A stretch of DNA of 64,000 nucleotides. Source: Acridotheres tristis (Eukaryota; Chordata; Aves; Passeriformes; Sturnidae). Shown here one piece after another: positions 26,531 to 40,830 of this stretch. Each line of letters starts with the position of its first letter. The first letter of the stretch is position 1. The DNA is taken from contig CM072886.1 in NCBI GenBank assembly GCA_037013685.1, positions 73,807,859-73,871,858 of the forward strand, read 5' to 3'. The translations under genes were made by a program, and so were the position numbers. The notes below the pieces were generated by a model. The model was not told where the DNA came from and ran no database searches. It saw only the letters and a list, made by a program, of their open reading frames with translations.

Positions 26531-26820
26531 AATGTGAATAATCCTAGGCTAGGAGATACTGTGTATGGCAGGATGGAACAGAGTCATCAGGGCAAGCAAA
26601 TGGATGATTTTAGTAGTTAAAGAGAAAATAAAACAAAACAAAACAAAAAACCTAACCCAAAACACCGCAAAAAAAAAAAAAACCCCTCAAAAAATGCCTA
26701 CAGGAAATATTAAAAAGTAGCCAAATTTTTTTGTTTGTTTGTGTTGATTTGGGGTCTGGTAGAAGTATTTTTCTCCAAGCCTGTAATTTAAACTGGTTTG
26801 TTTGTTTATTTGGTTTGACT
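26531..26820. other. Non-coding DNA with A-rich stretches
   Basis: Only A-rich and AAAAC-type low-complexity sequence (about 26620-26690) is visible. Nothing gene-like was found. Confidence 0.6.
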
Positions 26821-26827
26821 TTTTTTT

Positions 26828-26859
<32 letters not shown>
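26821..26859. repeat. Poly-T run
   Basis: There are 38 T in 39 bases, interrupted by one A at 26829. The overlapping ORFs that contain runs of Phe or Lys are products of this run. Confidence 0.9.
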
Positions 26860-26861
<2 letters not shown>

Positions 26862-29213
26862 CTGGAACTGCCTGGAGAATTATCTTCCCACAAACAATGG
26901 TCTTTTTTTTGCAAATGTTTTCTAAAGGTCACTCTTTTTTAATCAGCTCACTTTTTCTGTAATAATTATATGACATTTTTTTGCCCTATTTGTGACCAAA
27001 GAGCATGAATACTCTAAATAGAAAACTCACACACTTAACTGTCTTTCTAAATGTTGCTGTTACAGTTCTGTGCAGGCCTGGAAGGTGACTGCTGAACTTC
27101 TCATTACCTAGTGGCTATACAATCCTTTTTATGGTACATGCCTCGGGATGCTAATTCAGGTAAAAATAGCAAAGTGCTATGTTTAAATTTGCTCTTGACT
27201 GAAAGGTCTCACAACTATTTCTAAATATGTCTACTGTCCAGTCAAGGCATGAACACAGTTCATGTTCACATACTTAGTGACAGAGGATGATTTTAACTAA
27301 CAGCCAAGATGTAATAAATCTAAATTTATATAATCTTACTTATTTGATAAAGAGCAGGTGGAGTTGGTTGCCATTTACCCTCCCTCAGTTGTTTCCAGTA
27401 GTGCAGGTTCTACCAGCCAAAACACAAGTGGATCTACCTAAAATGTTTTGAATGCAATGTTTAGGGGCATCAGATATTTCTTTTTCTACCAGCTGTTCTT
27501 TAGGTTCTCTCTGGACAAATACCATGGTAGAGACATAGATTATCATCATTTCAAAGCATACTTTGGGATGTTTGGGATCATTCTTTTACTCTCTGCTTCT
27601 TTGTGCCAGTTTGTCTTGTGCAAAAATGAATAAGGAAATAGCAGTCTTGTGCCATCTAGAATTTTAAAATATACAAGTTCTGGAAGTTATATCTATGTGT
27701 GTTATGTGGCTTACTTGCTCATCTTGTTTTCAGATTTTAATTTTGAAGAAACATGGTCTGATATTATTGATTTCCATAGTTAAATTAGCCATTTTGGGAA
27801 TCATTCTTCCAGAGTTTCTGATATCTCCCCCTCCCCAGTAAAAGTAAACAACAGTATTTGTTTTGCAAAATGTCTCCTTCATACCTCCTTAGTGCTAATC
27901 TCCTCAGATAGAACTTGTCTTTCTTGCAAAGAAGCAAAACTTGGGTCAAATGGGTTTAGTTTCAGCGGGATATGTAGATATATTTTTTTTAAGTGCACTT
28001 CATAAGGCATAAATGTGATGTTTTAAATAGCTTGTCAGGAAAAAGAAGTTATTTTTAATGCAGATCTATGAAATAGATGCTCTTTAGTAGCATCAATACC
28101 CCTGAAGGCAAACATTTGAAAAGGCAGAGAGCACCATAACATCAAGATAAATGTTGTGAGTAGGATAGAAGGCAAAATGCAATACAAGTAAATAGAGAAA
28201 CATTTCCTGTCAAAAAAGTAAAGCATTAGTAATCAAAATTATTGTTCTATTTTTTAGTTTATTTGCAAATCTCTAATAAGGTTATTTTAATATTAAGGAT
28301 TTTTTTCTTTAATTACTTTCAAAACGTTTATTAATCTTTATTTTTTTATTCTGAAAATAATAAGAAATTGCTCTGTTACTGAAGCTAAACACAGCCACAG
28401 AAATGAAAAATAATTCAAAGTAATTATTTGAAGTACTACTTTATAATTCTTTATGAGAGTATAAGCCCATGTATGTTGGAATTTGGTATTCAAAAATTGC
28501 AAACATTCTTAAGCTCTCTGTGAAACCAACTGTTATTTGATAATCATTTGCAAGAGTTTTATAATTGGATAATCTTCTTCATCCCTCTTTGAGGCATTAA
28601 ACTATGTTTTATGGAAGGTAACGTGAAAGGACCACTGCTCTGGTACTATGACCTAGCTTTAATTTCATTAAGAAGGTTATCGTGTTTACCGACCTCACAA
28701 TTGAAAGAAGTTTTAGAGTCTGCTCAGAACATTGCCTCGTAGTTAAAAACCTACAGTTAAAAACCTACAGAAGTATCTGGCAAACTCTGATTTACAGAGC
28801 AGGAAAAAAGTTGTTCGGAAGAGTCAACCTGGAAGGAAAATTAATTTAACCTTCTATTATTTCATCAGGAGCTGGATCAGGCTGTGGTTATGAAGTACAC
28901 TGGATATGATTGATAGAATTAGAAAATCTAACTTAGTAGTAGGTTTGATAAGCATTCATGAGAGCTTTGAAGTTTCATGGAATCTGTAGAGTCTTAGAAC
29001 TGTTACTGTACCCTTATGTCTGGGATTGAAGTTTCATTCAGTGGCTAGGATGTTGAGTAATAGACAAATTCCTGCTTCAGTCATTTAACAAAAGAAATGC
29101 CAAGTGTTGGACAGTGCAGCACCTCTGACTGAGACTAGGTGAGAATGTGATTACTTATGTAATGCCATCAAGAGTTGCTGAGCTTTTTGTCTCGAACAAA
29201 ATGAAGTTTATAA
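26860..29213. other. AT-rich non-coding DNA
   Basis: No gene was found. One perfect 14-bp tandem duplication, AGTTAAAAACCTAC twice, lies at 28741-28768. Confidence 0.55.
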
Positions 29214-29759
29214 GTACTTGTGGTAGGTTGAACTTGGCTGGATGCCAAGTGCCCACCAAATCACACTGTCACTCCCAGCTGGACAGTGAAGAGAAAATAA
29301 GATAAAAAACAACTCATGGGTTGAGATAAAACAAAATGAAATTTTGCATGAACACAACCAAAGAAAAAGAAAATGCTTATGTTCTACTTCCCATCAGCAA
29401 GTGATGTTCAGGCTGCTTTCAATGTAGCAGTTGCTCTGGAAAGAAAATATTGTAAATAACAAATGCTTCCCCTTCTTCCTCCTTTCCTTAGCTTTTATAT
29501 CTGAGCAGATATCATGTGGTATGGAATATCCCTTTGGTTATTTTGGGTCATCTGGCCTGGTCCCAGGATCTTGTCCATCCCCAGACCCTTGATGTGGGGA
29601 ATGCTGAGAGACAGTGCTGATGCTGTGCCAGTGCTGCTCAGCAGTGCCCAAAACTCTCGTGTGTTATCAACACCTTTCCAGACACCAGTGCAGAGCACAG
29701 CACTGTGAGGGCTGCTGTGGGAAAATGAACTCTGGCTCAGCTAGACTCAATGCAGTACT
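29214..29759 (+). mobile_element. Solo LTR of an avian endogenous retrovirus, with 5-bp target-site duplication
   Basis: The LTR runs from 29219 (TGTGGTAGGTTGAAC) to 29754 (ending ACTCAATGCA), 536 bp. A perfect 5-bp duplication GTACT lies at 29214-29218 and 29755-29759. It shares the CTCATGGGTTGAGATAAA block (near 29310) with the LTR at 5391, and has a GGTATGGAATATCCCTTTGG block near 29520 that is typical of this avian LTR group. There are no internal retroviral genes, so it is a solo LTR. The intact duplication and the TG/CA ends show that the whole LTR is preserved. The family name is not assigned. Confidence 0.88.
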
Positions 29760-29794
29760 GGAATTATTGTTGTTCTCTGCTAAAATTATTTCGC

Positions 29795-29798
<4 letters not shown>

Positions 29799-29825
<27 letters not shown>
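29799..29825. repeat. Poly-A run
   Basis: There are 27 consecutive A, 40 bases beyond the target-site duplication of the solo LTR and outside it. It is not obviously the tail of a recognisable retrocopy. Confidence 0.85.
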
Positions 29826-29829
<4 letters not shown>

Positions 29830-32800
29830 AACTTGGTTTGTCTCATTTTCCCACCCATGTTGCCCACAAAGAGGTTTCTGTTCCCAGCTTTTGGAAAGTT
29901 CTCCATCTGCCCAACATAAAAGTCAAGGGACTGTTCCTTCTTTCATTTATCCCAACCCAGCAAAACAAGGGTAGTGGGTTAATATATTAACCACTGCTTT
30001 CCAGGAGTTGTGTTTCTGTCCACAGCTCCTTAGCATCATTTTCCCTTTCCTGTTCTGAAGGAAGTAATGAGTCACTGTCTCAAGACCTAACTCAGATTTT
30101 AACAAGAGATTGATTTGGGATTACAAATTGACATAATGTAAAATACTAATCCCAGGGATTATCATAAACATAAATAGAAGCATTCTTAATTTGGATTAAG
30201 GAATTGGTGCAGGAAGAGGGATTGAGGCTATATATCTTCTTGAATATGGAAGCAGTATATTTATTTTCAATAACAGTAGTAGACAGTAATTACAGCCTTT
30301 GCTCACTCTCCTGCCTCAGAGGAACTGAACTGCTGCTGGTTTAGGGGAGGCTGAGCTGCTACTTGCTGATGCCATTTAACACTTAGGGCCCATTGAAACG
30401 GTTTGTGAACTACTTCTCCTTTCTTTTTCTTGTTTCTTTGATTTTCTTGATGAATATGTTGCTGAAATGCCCCTTAAAGTGAGTTCAGATATCTATGCAA
30501 ATAATATCTTTTAAAATTTGGAGGAGACCAGAAAACATAAATCTTTAGTTCAAGAGAGCCTGTCATCAACAAATCTCCCTCTTCCTCATAACTGAATGCA
30601 CTTGATTAGACAGCAGTTCTTGCGTACTTAAAAGTTATGATTCTTATTAATATTCCTGTGCAGCTATAGAATGTTTCTTCTCTGTTGTTCTCAGTCGTCC
30701 TAATACCAAAGAATGAAAATTTAACTAATGTTGATTTTTACTACAAAGAACAAGACAGTTCCTTTTGTGCATATGCCAGTAAATGTGAACGAGAGCAGGA
30801 TGTGGCATTTCTGTGAGCATGCACATACGTGAACATCTTGGTTTTGTACATTACTGCCAGAGCATTGTTTAAAGTTAGTGTAATACTCTCAGCATGAGAT
30901 GTTAGCATATTATCCAGTCTTTAACACTTTGTATGTCCCTTAAGCTCTGATTAGACATTATGTAATGATTTTCAATTTTTAATTGTTTGTTTTCTGTTAT
31001 TTCTTTTCTCTAAAATCAGATGATCTGCTATTCTTTAGAAGTACTGCTGTTGCCATTTTCCCAGGACTAGCAGGCTTCCTACTTAAAAGACTCTTCCTTT
31101 CCCCTTGGCTATATTCCTTTGCTTAACTGTTATCCCTCCACATCCACTTTAGAACAGACACCAAGTCAAAGGAATAAAAGAGGATATATCAGATCAGCTC
31201 ATCCTAAAGGTCTTCTATATTGCACTCTATCCAAGTATGTTCATGTACTGTTCTTAAAAATCTTTGTTTATTCTTGTATATGGTTTTTCTTCCTGTGTGG
31301 CTGTAAATAAAGGGATGCATATAATGACTAAATAGAATGAAAGAAAAAAACCCAACAAACTAAACCAGATAATTGCACACTATAAGTCTTTTAAATCAGG
31401 ATGAAACCAACCCTTTAAAATGTCATTAATATTATTGGCAAAATACCTTTTTATTCCACTGTTTAGAGGGCTGATGGATTTGCAGGACCCAAAGAAATAA
31501 AACCTTTGCAGAATAGTCCAAAAGAGAATGTGATGGTACAATAGAAGGATTAATTGTGAAAGTAATCATGTTAGTTTTGTAATTATTCAAATCTTAATTA
31601 CAATTGTGTTGGCCCAATTAGTTCAAAACACAAGGCTAATGTTAGGGTTGGGTGGATACTCAGCATCTGTGCATAAGTAAGAGGCATCTGTTGCCAAGTG
31701 GTGGAGCGATAGAAAGCATCAACTCACCAGCTGTGAAGTCAACAAAGCTCTTAAAAACTAAATTTGAGCCAACACAATGATTTAGCACCCTTGGGAGTGT
31801 GTAAAGCTTATCACACATGTACACTTTAGCTAGTTGTTGTCGTCTAGTGGGACTGAAATCTAGAGCAACTATGCGTATTTAAGTCTTTGCCTGCTTTTTA
31901 AACAATGCCTTGCCTGACAGGGGTCTGAAATGGGGAATCTGATAGTGACATTTCTGCTCATCAGTGCTGCAGAGATGTTTTTTGTTTGTTTCTTTGTTTG
32001 CTTGCTTTGTTTTGTTTCATTTTGTTTTGTTTGTTTTTTTCTTGAACAATCTAGAGAATAAAATATAGCTAAGCTGTTCAGAATATGCAATGCCTTAAGA
32101 TTTTACAGCATTTTACAAATATTATATACAGGTGAAAGGATAGAAAATAGTGAAATATTGAGAGGAATATCTTGTTTAGAAAGTGTTGCCTTTTCTTTCC
32201 TGCCACCAGTTTTGTAGGAAGATGTGGCCATATTAAATATCCATTATACCTTTTACTTTGTTTATTGCTATCAATTCCAGAAAGACAGGATTTTTATGAT
32301 TCTGACTATTGATACTGATCTTAGTAATTTCTAGTATTGCCTACAGAGACTGAGGATATTAATAGTGTTGCTAACTTTACAATGGTATGTTTAATATTCA
32401 TTCATTATTAACATTTAATGGTAATGTGTAAAATTTACTGAAAGATAATCAATTGGCAGCAAGAGAAGGGAAGAATGTGAACATTAAAACCTAAGATGGA
32501 ATTATATTGAACACTAATGCATTCATTTATGACCTAGTTCTGAATGTTAGGGATCCTTTGTCAGGGATTTCATTTGCATTACTTTCAAGTTTTTATTTAT
32601 TCACATATCACAAAGTACAGATGGAGGAGTGTCTAAATTCATTGTAGTCTGATAATGTTGTTAATTTACATGAAATGCATAGAGTTTGGTATTCTACTGC
32701 AGTACAATAGAAAATGAGCTCAACTTTCAAAATTGCCTTCACAAGAATTTTCAATTACATTAAAATAAAATTAAACCGAGTTATAGGGCATTTCAAGCAT

Positions 32801-35800
32801 TCTGAGTCCAGATTTCTTTATTTGCACATTACCAGGTGAGAAAGGTTTTTATTTCCTTCCTGTTTGAGCAATATCCCTTTTAAGGTATGGTTTGCACTTT
32901 AATACAGAGCCTTTTGCTTAAAAAAAAAAAAAAAAAAAAAAGTCTATGCCCGTATGGCAATACTTGATCTACTCTATTAAAGCAGCAATCTGGCTAGACC
33001 ACAAAAGCCAAGCAACTCAACCTACTCATATAAAAATACCTATAAATAAACACAACTATTTCTGAAGAGATGTAATGGAGTGTAAACTTAACTCGTAAAC
33101 TGAGCACTTTGGTGACTTGTTAATCTTTTTTTTTAACTCACAATTAACTTAGATGTTTCAATATCTGCATAGTCACAAAACGAATTCAGAAGTTCTTCAC
33201 ATTATACTGAAATTTGTGCATAATTGCATGTGTAGTTATGTAATGAAACAGAAAGTAGTACTACATTACATTTCACTCAGATTAGCTGACCGATTTTGCT
33301 TATGATTGTAAGACTTCATCAGAAACTCCTGGAAGATATAATGCTGCCACCTTCACCAGTGAGTCACCAGTGCCATGTGTCTGACTATAGTATTGCTGTA
33401 AATTGGAAGGAGAAGGAACATAGTGAGACTCACAACAATTAATTGCATGTGCTCTAGCACTTTGGATTTCAGCTTCCTGTTGCATTTGTGGCTGTATTTC
33501 ACCTGCAAAATGTTCTTTCCTTCTAAATCATATTGACAATGTGAATAGCATGTGTATACTTTAACTAAACAACTTACCAATTCAAGTGGGCTGCCTCAGC
33601 TGTAAGGCATGAACTCAGAAGTGATAAAGCATGGCACTGCTTCAGTAAAATGGAATAAGAAATCATTTTGACAGAGCTTAGATCTTGGCCTGGGTTGTTG
33701 AATGGGTTTGGTTGTGGGATTTATTATTTCCCTCCCTGTCTGCCCCTTTCCTTTCAAGGTCAATGTTCCTTATTTTTTGTAGAGCATATCTTACATGACA
33801 GTAGAGAAAGAAATGCAACCAGGCTGGGTTAATGCTTTTGGGGTCAAAGTGGACTCCTGAATGCAAGGAAACAGCACCTGAGAAATAATGTTCACAGTCA
33901 CTCCATGAAGACAAACAGTGACTGAACATCAGATGATTAGACTGCATATTTTTTTACTAGGGGCATGTAATGGAGGATTTTGAAATCAAATATTTTAGTC
34001 TATAAATAAAGGAAATACCTCTCTCCTGTTTAAATCAGCTGCATGGAATTAAAAGAGAGTGGAAGTGCTGTGATAGTCTGTTTTGTCTGAAAACAAATTA
34101 TTTTTTGTTGGGTCTGTAGATATCCTTAAAATAGCAAATTTAGGCAATAAAAGTTACTTTTTGTTCATTTCCTATCCTATCATTTACTAATGCAGAAAAC
34201 ATTGCAAAAATTAGCAGCAATGATTCTTTTGAAGATGACTTGACATTTGTCCATGATAAGAATGGAATTTTAAAATGTCTAATCTATAATATTGCAGATA
34301 GACTGTGGAGTGTCTGTAAGACTGGTTCATCTGTTTTCAATTTCTCTCAGGTCCTGAAAGAAGCAAACCTATGCCCCTTAAATCACAGAGGGAAATAATG
34401 CTTCCTTTGATGCTCTTCCATCCTACATGTTAAAACAATGGTAAAGCATCAGTATCATGTAAACTAGACCAGAATAACTTTATCTAACCCTCTACCCAGT
34501 ACAGCTTCTTGTGCAGTATACATTTACATAAATACCACACCTGTGGGTAAAAATTATGACAAGTTAGAGCTTGTATCAAAATCAAGCTCCTATATTCAAT
34601 GGATATCAACTCTTAATTTTTTCTTTATGATAAAGTACTGAATTTTATGTAAAGCTAATGAGGTACAATAGAGTAGACAGAGCATTTACTCTGACAGAGT
34701 CATTTCAATAAGATGGTATTTGAATAATTTCTGCCAAAGACAAAGGATTTCTCTCTCATCATTTTATTCTATTACATTAAAATTGTCATTTTTTTGTAGG
34801 TCCTTCTTTATGAACACCATTTGGGTTACATTAGCAGTTGCAGTTTGAAAATGCACCTTGAAACTTCATGCAGCAAACAAACTCTTATCAATATATCATG
34901 TCTCAAACACACCAACTAAATCAAGTGATTTCAGTGAGATTATTCCATAATGTTATAAGTTTCCATAAGAAAGGCTAATGTCAATATCTGTCTGGTAGAA
35001 TCATATCAGCATTTTCTGCTACTTCAAATTGAATTGTTATGGTGAGGTAAGTGAAAGAAATTATAAAATGTCTAGACATGCTGCTTATATCTCATCACTA
35101 AAAGCTGGTCACGGTGAGGTCAATGATACGTGTGCTGGGACAATTCCTTAAATAAGTTTTATCAAATGTACTAACTTTGTAGTAGCTATTTAATTTTAAA
35201 TTATACCATCAAAAAGATTATCAGATTTTGATTCAGTGAAACATTTTATCATTGATTTCAGTGATACTGTATCAAGATCTGATACTCTCCCTTTCAATAG
35301 AGGAAGTAAAACTGAGGAGAAGCTGTATTTGTAGTATATCTTGACATCTCACTCCTTACTATGTTGATCAGTGTCAAAATCACTTCTGTGAAGCAAAAAG
35401 TCGTTAAAAAAACAGCTATGAATTCTTGAAAATGTAAAGGCATTAGGCAATTGTATTGTTTTGCGGATGAGTTTTTCCACTGAAAACCTTGAGATAAGAG
35501 CATACTAATACAGGAAGCATACAGTGATAACGACAGTGTGAAGTTTTTAGTGTAAAAGATCATTTTCCTGGGGAAAAAAAAGAATACACTACCCATGGCA
35601 GAGACATATGCTCTATTTTAATTGGTGTAGGCTATTTTATATCAATTAATTTCTACAATATGTGATCACTAAGAAGAAATTGGTTTTATAGTGTCCTGCG
35701 CAAAAGCTCAGTAGCTGTTTAATCCTCATATAATCTGTATTAAAATAGAAAAAGTGGTCAGAAAACAGAGTAGAAGTGAGGTGATGATTTACCCATTAGG

Positions 35801-38800
35801 CAAGGATGAAGACAATGCATGCCACCCTGTATGCCATGCCCTAGCAAAGATTCTCTTTATACTATTGCTTTACTGAGCTGAGGTTTTTAGTTCAGACTCC
35901 TTCAGGACATGAATAAATCAGACATGAGATAACATTAATCCAGTTTTACAGAGAAAGAAAATTACAGTGCTTATTCTCTCCGAGACTCATTATATTCCAG
36001 AAGAAATGTGGAAGCAGGCGTTATTCTTTCCTATACAAATATCAAGATCTGAATATGGCATGAGGGACATTGATCATTTTTTTATACTCCTATAACTTTT
36101 AATACATTAAGTCAAGACTCTCCATCCTCTCTGGCCAACTATAACTGCACTAAGTTTAATAACTTGATTTGAATTAATTATATGTGAAACTATTACTGCA
36201 AGAGACCTTTCTTAACCTTTTAAGGACTTGTGTAAAAATAACATACTGGACATCAATCTGTTTATTCCACAGTTCCTATGAACATTAATTTTTGCAATTT
36301 AATGTGAATAAATAGTTTATTGATACTGCAAATCAAATGGTTTATATAATGCTTGTGGTAATCACTGGCCATAACTTTCTCTTTGTTTTTATTAATACAA
36401 ATCCTCACCATTTATAGTATCCCTTCAATTTCTAGCTTCTCCACCTACTTGCTTAGAGTAACTTCAAAATAAATTCCAGAGAATTCCTACTGCTAGTTCT
36501 AACTTCCCCATACTCATACGGATTCTGTTTGAATTGTAAATTAAACATAAGAACTATACCATCAGCTGGATTTTTTTTTCCTATGTATTTAGGACTAATT
36601 CAAGTCCCAGTGATATGAACCTGAGTTTTCTTATTGACTTCTCAGTGAGATGGATTAAGCCCTTAGGCAGTGCTTCTAACTCTGGTTCTCTAATGCCTAG
36701 TGCAGTAACTAGGAAGAACTAAAGCATATCTCAATTATTAACCATACTCAACCAACTCAATAAGTATTAACTATACTCAACCCCAGAGCTAGAGTAACTA
36801 CAAATGTATCACTCAAGAGGGAAGAGATAATAATTGCAGCTCATAGTATCTCCTTTTGTAATAAAAAATAAATTCTTAAATTATTAAAATTAACAAGTAA
36901 GGTAGCATTATTCATCCCTTATTTTTATATGAAATTCTAGAAAGAAAATTGGTGGTCACCATAATGGAGACACTGAAGTAATCAAAACACAAAACCATAC
37001 TCCTTTATACTATTTCAAGTCCTTAATTTTAGACCCTGGAAACTTGAAATCCCATAACAGTCTCTTATTTGGATGTGACAGCAACTTGCTGTCATCCTGA
37101 TAATTCCTGTCAGTAATGATGTTCTTTCTTCTTGATGAGAACGAGAAGGAAATAGATGAGTAAGGTTTTTTGTGAAATTGCTCTTCATGTCACTCCCATG
37201 CTCACAACTTAAATTTTGTGTCTTGCACGTAGCTAGGAAATGATTCTCACTTAACCACAGGAGCAGAGTTGAAAAGAAAAAAAAAAAAAAAAAAAAATGG
37301 GAAGAGTATGGTAACATGTTACTTGCCAGTTTTAACAGTAAGCAAATATTAATTTCCTTAGCACATTTAACTTTAAAATTCAAACATAAAAGTTGACACA
37401 GTGGTTCCCCATTCCTTAAAGAACATAAAATAAAGGAGTCTATGAAGTGTCAGGCACTAGCTACCTCTGTCAGACAATAGTAATGAAGTTTCAGTGATCT
37501 TTGTGTACTTTAAAGAGGTATATTTGAAGTGCAGTCTGATAACAGAATTCACTCCTTATGTCACACTTAAATTTGCAAGACCATTGCCAAAAGTGAGAAC
37601 ACAGAAATCCGAAGCCTATCCTATGAAAGGAGTGCTGATCCAATTCAGATATAGAAAGGCAAACAAAGCAGTTATATAAGCTGGCCTCCTAATACCTCTG
37701 TTACTTTACTCAAGGTATCTTCTGTAGTCTTCTTCGAGAAGCATACAAAGGAAATTAAAAAAAAATCATTATTTTTCTTTTATTTACCAGTTAAGTGTTA
37801 TGCTAAGGCGAATGCATTATTTGGTTTCCTACATAATCTCAAGGGAACAGACAGCAGATCAGATCTACATCCCAAACTTTGATTGGAGAATTCTAGGTTC
37901 TCATAGGCAAAACGTTAAGAGACATAATTAGGTCTCACTCTTTCTGAAACATGTAGTAGCAATTGCCTGTAAAGTTTTGGAACACTTCATCTGGAAGAGA
38001 CTAGAAAGAAAAGGTTTTTTCCTGTGTGAAAAATGCCATATGATTTCTTCCAACTGCCTTTTGGAATTGAAAATTCATCAACTTAAAGCTTTCCAGAGCT
38101 TAATGGGGAGTTTGTGTCAAAGGTTTCTCAAAATGGGAGAGGCAGGACAATAGAGATTTCCAGAGATGATATGCTGCTATGAAAAGTAAGGACTACACTG
38201 CTGATCCTGCCTGAAAGCAGTGTTGAGCATTTAGAGTGTATGAATGGTCTCTGAGACAAACTTCAAATACAATCCAAATTTTTAGGCTGGCCGAGTATTC
38301 CACAATCTTTTTTGACTTTTCCAATTCTTGAATTTGGAAGATTTTTTGGGGAATAGAAGTGTAACAGTATAGAAAAGCTAGCCAAGAACACATCCATGCC
38401 TTGCCAAAGCAAGACAAAATACATGAGCTTGTAAGAACAGGAACATTTGCATATGCACCTTAAATGAGAGCTCATTTTTTTTTATTTGATGTTTGTAAGG
38501 AAATTCACAAAATACAGGGCTTTTAACCAACAAAAAGATTCCTGCTATTACATTAGGTTTCATGAACATTTTGAATATCTATGGGTTGCTGGTAATTCAT
38601 AAACTCTGTAACACAATTTTAAAATTATGATTGTCAAAGGTATTATGTCCAAATACAGGCATATGTCAAGGGACAAAACACATTCAAGTAGACAAAATAT
38701 TAAGTGAAAATGTTCTTTAAAAAGATTAACAATAACTTAATTTCAATTTGTCTGAAACATAATGTCTGAATTTCTTTTTGTAGTTAATTTGTATTTTGAG

Positions 38801-38935
38801 CTTTAAAAACCCATTAAACTGCCCTGGTGAAAGCTGTAGTTTTGAGACTACTGAAGAGATTTTTTTCCAAAACTGTGAAAATATGTAGCATGATATGCAT
38901 CATCTGGTAGGCATCAAGAAATGATGAAAGGAGAA
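29826..38935. other. AT-rich non-coding DNA with homopolymer runs
   Basis: No gene or identifiable transposon was found. Visible features are a 16-bp palindrome GGTTAATATATTAACC at 29977-29992 and a TTTG-rich tract at about 31978-32040. There is a poly-A run of 22 at 32920-32941 and one of 21 at 37277-37297. The stretch 31560-31780 is rich in AATTA motifs and contains an 11-bp inverted pair (ATTGTGTTGGC and GCCAACACAAT) about 160 bases apart. That may be chance. Confidence 0.5.
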
Positions 38936-40830
38936 ATGATAGAATCAGAATAATTTAGATCAGAAAATACCATTAAGATCATCAAGTCCAACCACAAACC
39001 TTACACTGCCACTAAACCATGGCCCAAAATGCTACATCTGCATGTCTTTTAAACACTACTAGTGATGGTGACTCCATCACTTCCCTGGGTAGCCTTTTCC
39101 ACTGCTTAACAGCACTGTCCATGAAGATTTTTTTTCCTAATATCCAAGCAAACCCTCTTCTGATGCAACTTGAAGCCATTTCCTCTTCCCCTACCACTTG
39201 TTACTTGGAAGAAGAGACCAATCCTCATCCCACAACAACCCCCTTCAGGTGTTTCTAAGGAGTGGAAAGTTCTCCTCCGAGCCTTTTCCCCAGGGTAAAT
39301 AACCCCAGCTCCCTCAGCCACTCTTCACAAGGTTTGTGTTCCAAACCCTTCCCCATTTCCTTTGACCTTCTCTGGACATGCTTCATCACCTCAATATCCT
39401 CCTTGCTGTGAGGGGCCCAGAACTGAACACAGGATTTTAGGTGTGGCCTCGCCAGTGCCCAGTACAGGGGGACAACCACTCTCCTGGTCCTGCTGGCCAC
39501 ACCATTGCTGATACAGCCCAGGTGCCATCGGCCTTCTTGGCCACCTGGGCACAGCTGGCTCATGTTTACCTGGTGGTCAACAAGCACTCCCAGGTGCTTT
39601 CCTGCTGGGCAGCTTTCCAGCCACTCTGCCCCAGCCTGAAGTGCTGCAGGAAGTTATTGTGACCCAAGTGCAGGACCCAGCACTTGGCCTTGTTGAACTT
39701 CTTACAAGTGGCCTTGTCCCATTGATCCAGCCTGTCCAGATCCCTCTGCAGAGCCTTCCAGCAAATCAACACTGCTGCCCAAATTGGTGACACCTGCAAA
39801 TGACTGAAGCTACACTCAATCTGCTCGTCCCTATTCTATATGAAGATATTAAGCATGACGAACCCCAAAACTGAGCCCTAAGGAGCCCCACTAGTGATCT
39901 GACCACTAGCTGGATGTAAACCCCTTCACCAGCACTTTTCAGGCTCAGCTATCCAGCCAAATTTCTACCCAGCAAACTGTGGATCTGTCCAAGTCCTGAG
40001 TAGCCAACTTTTCCAAGAGAATGCTGTGGAGAGAGTGTCAAAGGATTTACTAAAGTCTAGGTATAAAACATCCAGAGCCTTTCACTCATCCACTAAAGGT
40101 GTTAAATTGCCATGGAAAGGAGATCTGTTTGGGTAAGCAGGACTTGCCTTTTTTAAAAGCCCTGCTGACTAGGCCTGATCATCTGGTTGTTCTGTACATG
40201 TTATGTGATAACATTCAAGATGATCTGCTCCTTTTAGTGACACTGAAGTCATACTATGTCTGTAATTTCCAAGATCCTCCTTCCAACCCTATTCATAGAT
40301 GGGCATCACACTGGCCAAACTGCAGTCCACTGAGACCTCCTCAGTTAACCAAAATTATGATGGAAAGTGGTTTAGTGAGCACTTCTGCCAGCTTCTAAAG
40401 TACCCTTGGGTGGATTCCACCCAGTCCCTTAGACTTGTGTGTGACTAAGTGATATAGCAGGTCGCTGGCCATGTCCCCATGTAATATGGGGGTTTCATTT
40501 TACTCCCCATGCCTGTTTTCCAGCTCAGGAGACTTGGCAACCAGAGAACAACATAAAAGCTGAGGCAGAGAAGTACCATTAAGTATCTCAGACATTTACT
40601 CATCTGTTGTCATCATATTTCCTCTTCCATCCAATAAACAATGGAGATTCTCCTTAGCCCTCCTTTTGCTGCTGATGTATTTATAGAAACATTTTTAACT
40701 ATTTTTTTTAGCTGTAGCCAGATTTAAGTTCTAGGTGGGTTTTGAGTCTTCTAATTTTCTCCCTGAACAACCTCACAATATCCTTTTAGTTCTCCAGAAT
40801 TGCTTGCCCCTTTGTCCAAAGGTCATAAAC
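38936..40830 (-). mobile_element. CR1 LINE, 5'-truncated, antisense, about 1.9 kb
   Basis: The low-coordinate end (GATAGAATCAGAATAATTTA, then TAAGATCATCAAGTCCAACC) is the reverse complement of the CR1 3' terminus. That terminus has an ATTCTATGATTCT-like end preceded by GGTTGGACTTGATGATC. On the minus strand, successive frames show the CR1 ORF2 blocks from the linker before the polymerase domain through most of the reverse transcriptase to its C-terminal tail. Examples are LVRPHLEYCVQFWAP-like at about 39440-39490, ALQRDLDRLDQW near 39745 and WKRLPREVMESPSLVVFKR near 39050-39100. Frameshifts and stops are numerous. The 5' border near 40830 is approximate. The copy is inactive. Confidence 0.92.
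39012..39799 (-). pseudogene. Decayed CR1 ORF2 reverse transcriptase, C-terminal half
   Basis: Three broken minus-strand frames (39566-39799, 39255-39587 and 39012-39197) carry consecutive parts of the CR1 reverse transcriptase C-terminal region. This is the protein that copies the element's RNA at a nicked target. At 39785-39799, where intact copies encode the catalytic FADD followed by T, this copy reads FAG V T, so both catalytic aspartates are lost. Coding homology continues upstream to about 40830, but in fragments too broken to delimit. Together with the frameshifts, this makes it a clear pseudogene inside the CR1 element. Confidence 0.85.

Noticed and set aside
29799..29825. Poly-A run as the tail of a processed pseudogene
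   Set aside because: The upstream sequence is the end of a solo LTR with intact target-site duplication and shows no messenger-like homology.
31600..31780. Inverted pair ATTGTGTTGGC and GCCAACACAAT as a structural element
   Set aside because: Eleven-base arms 160 bases apart in AT-rich DNA are within chance expectation for a window of this size.
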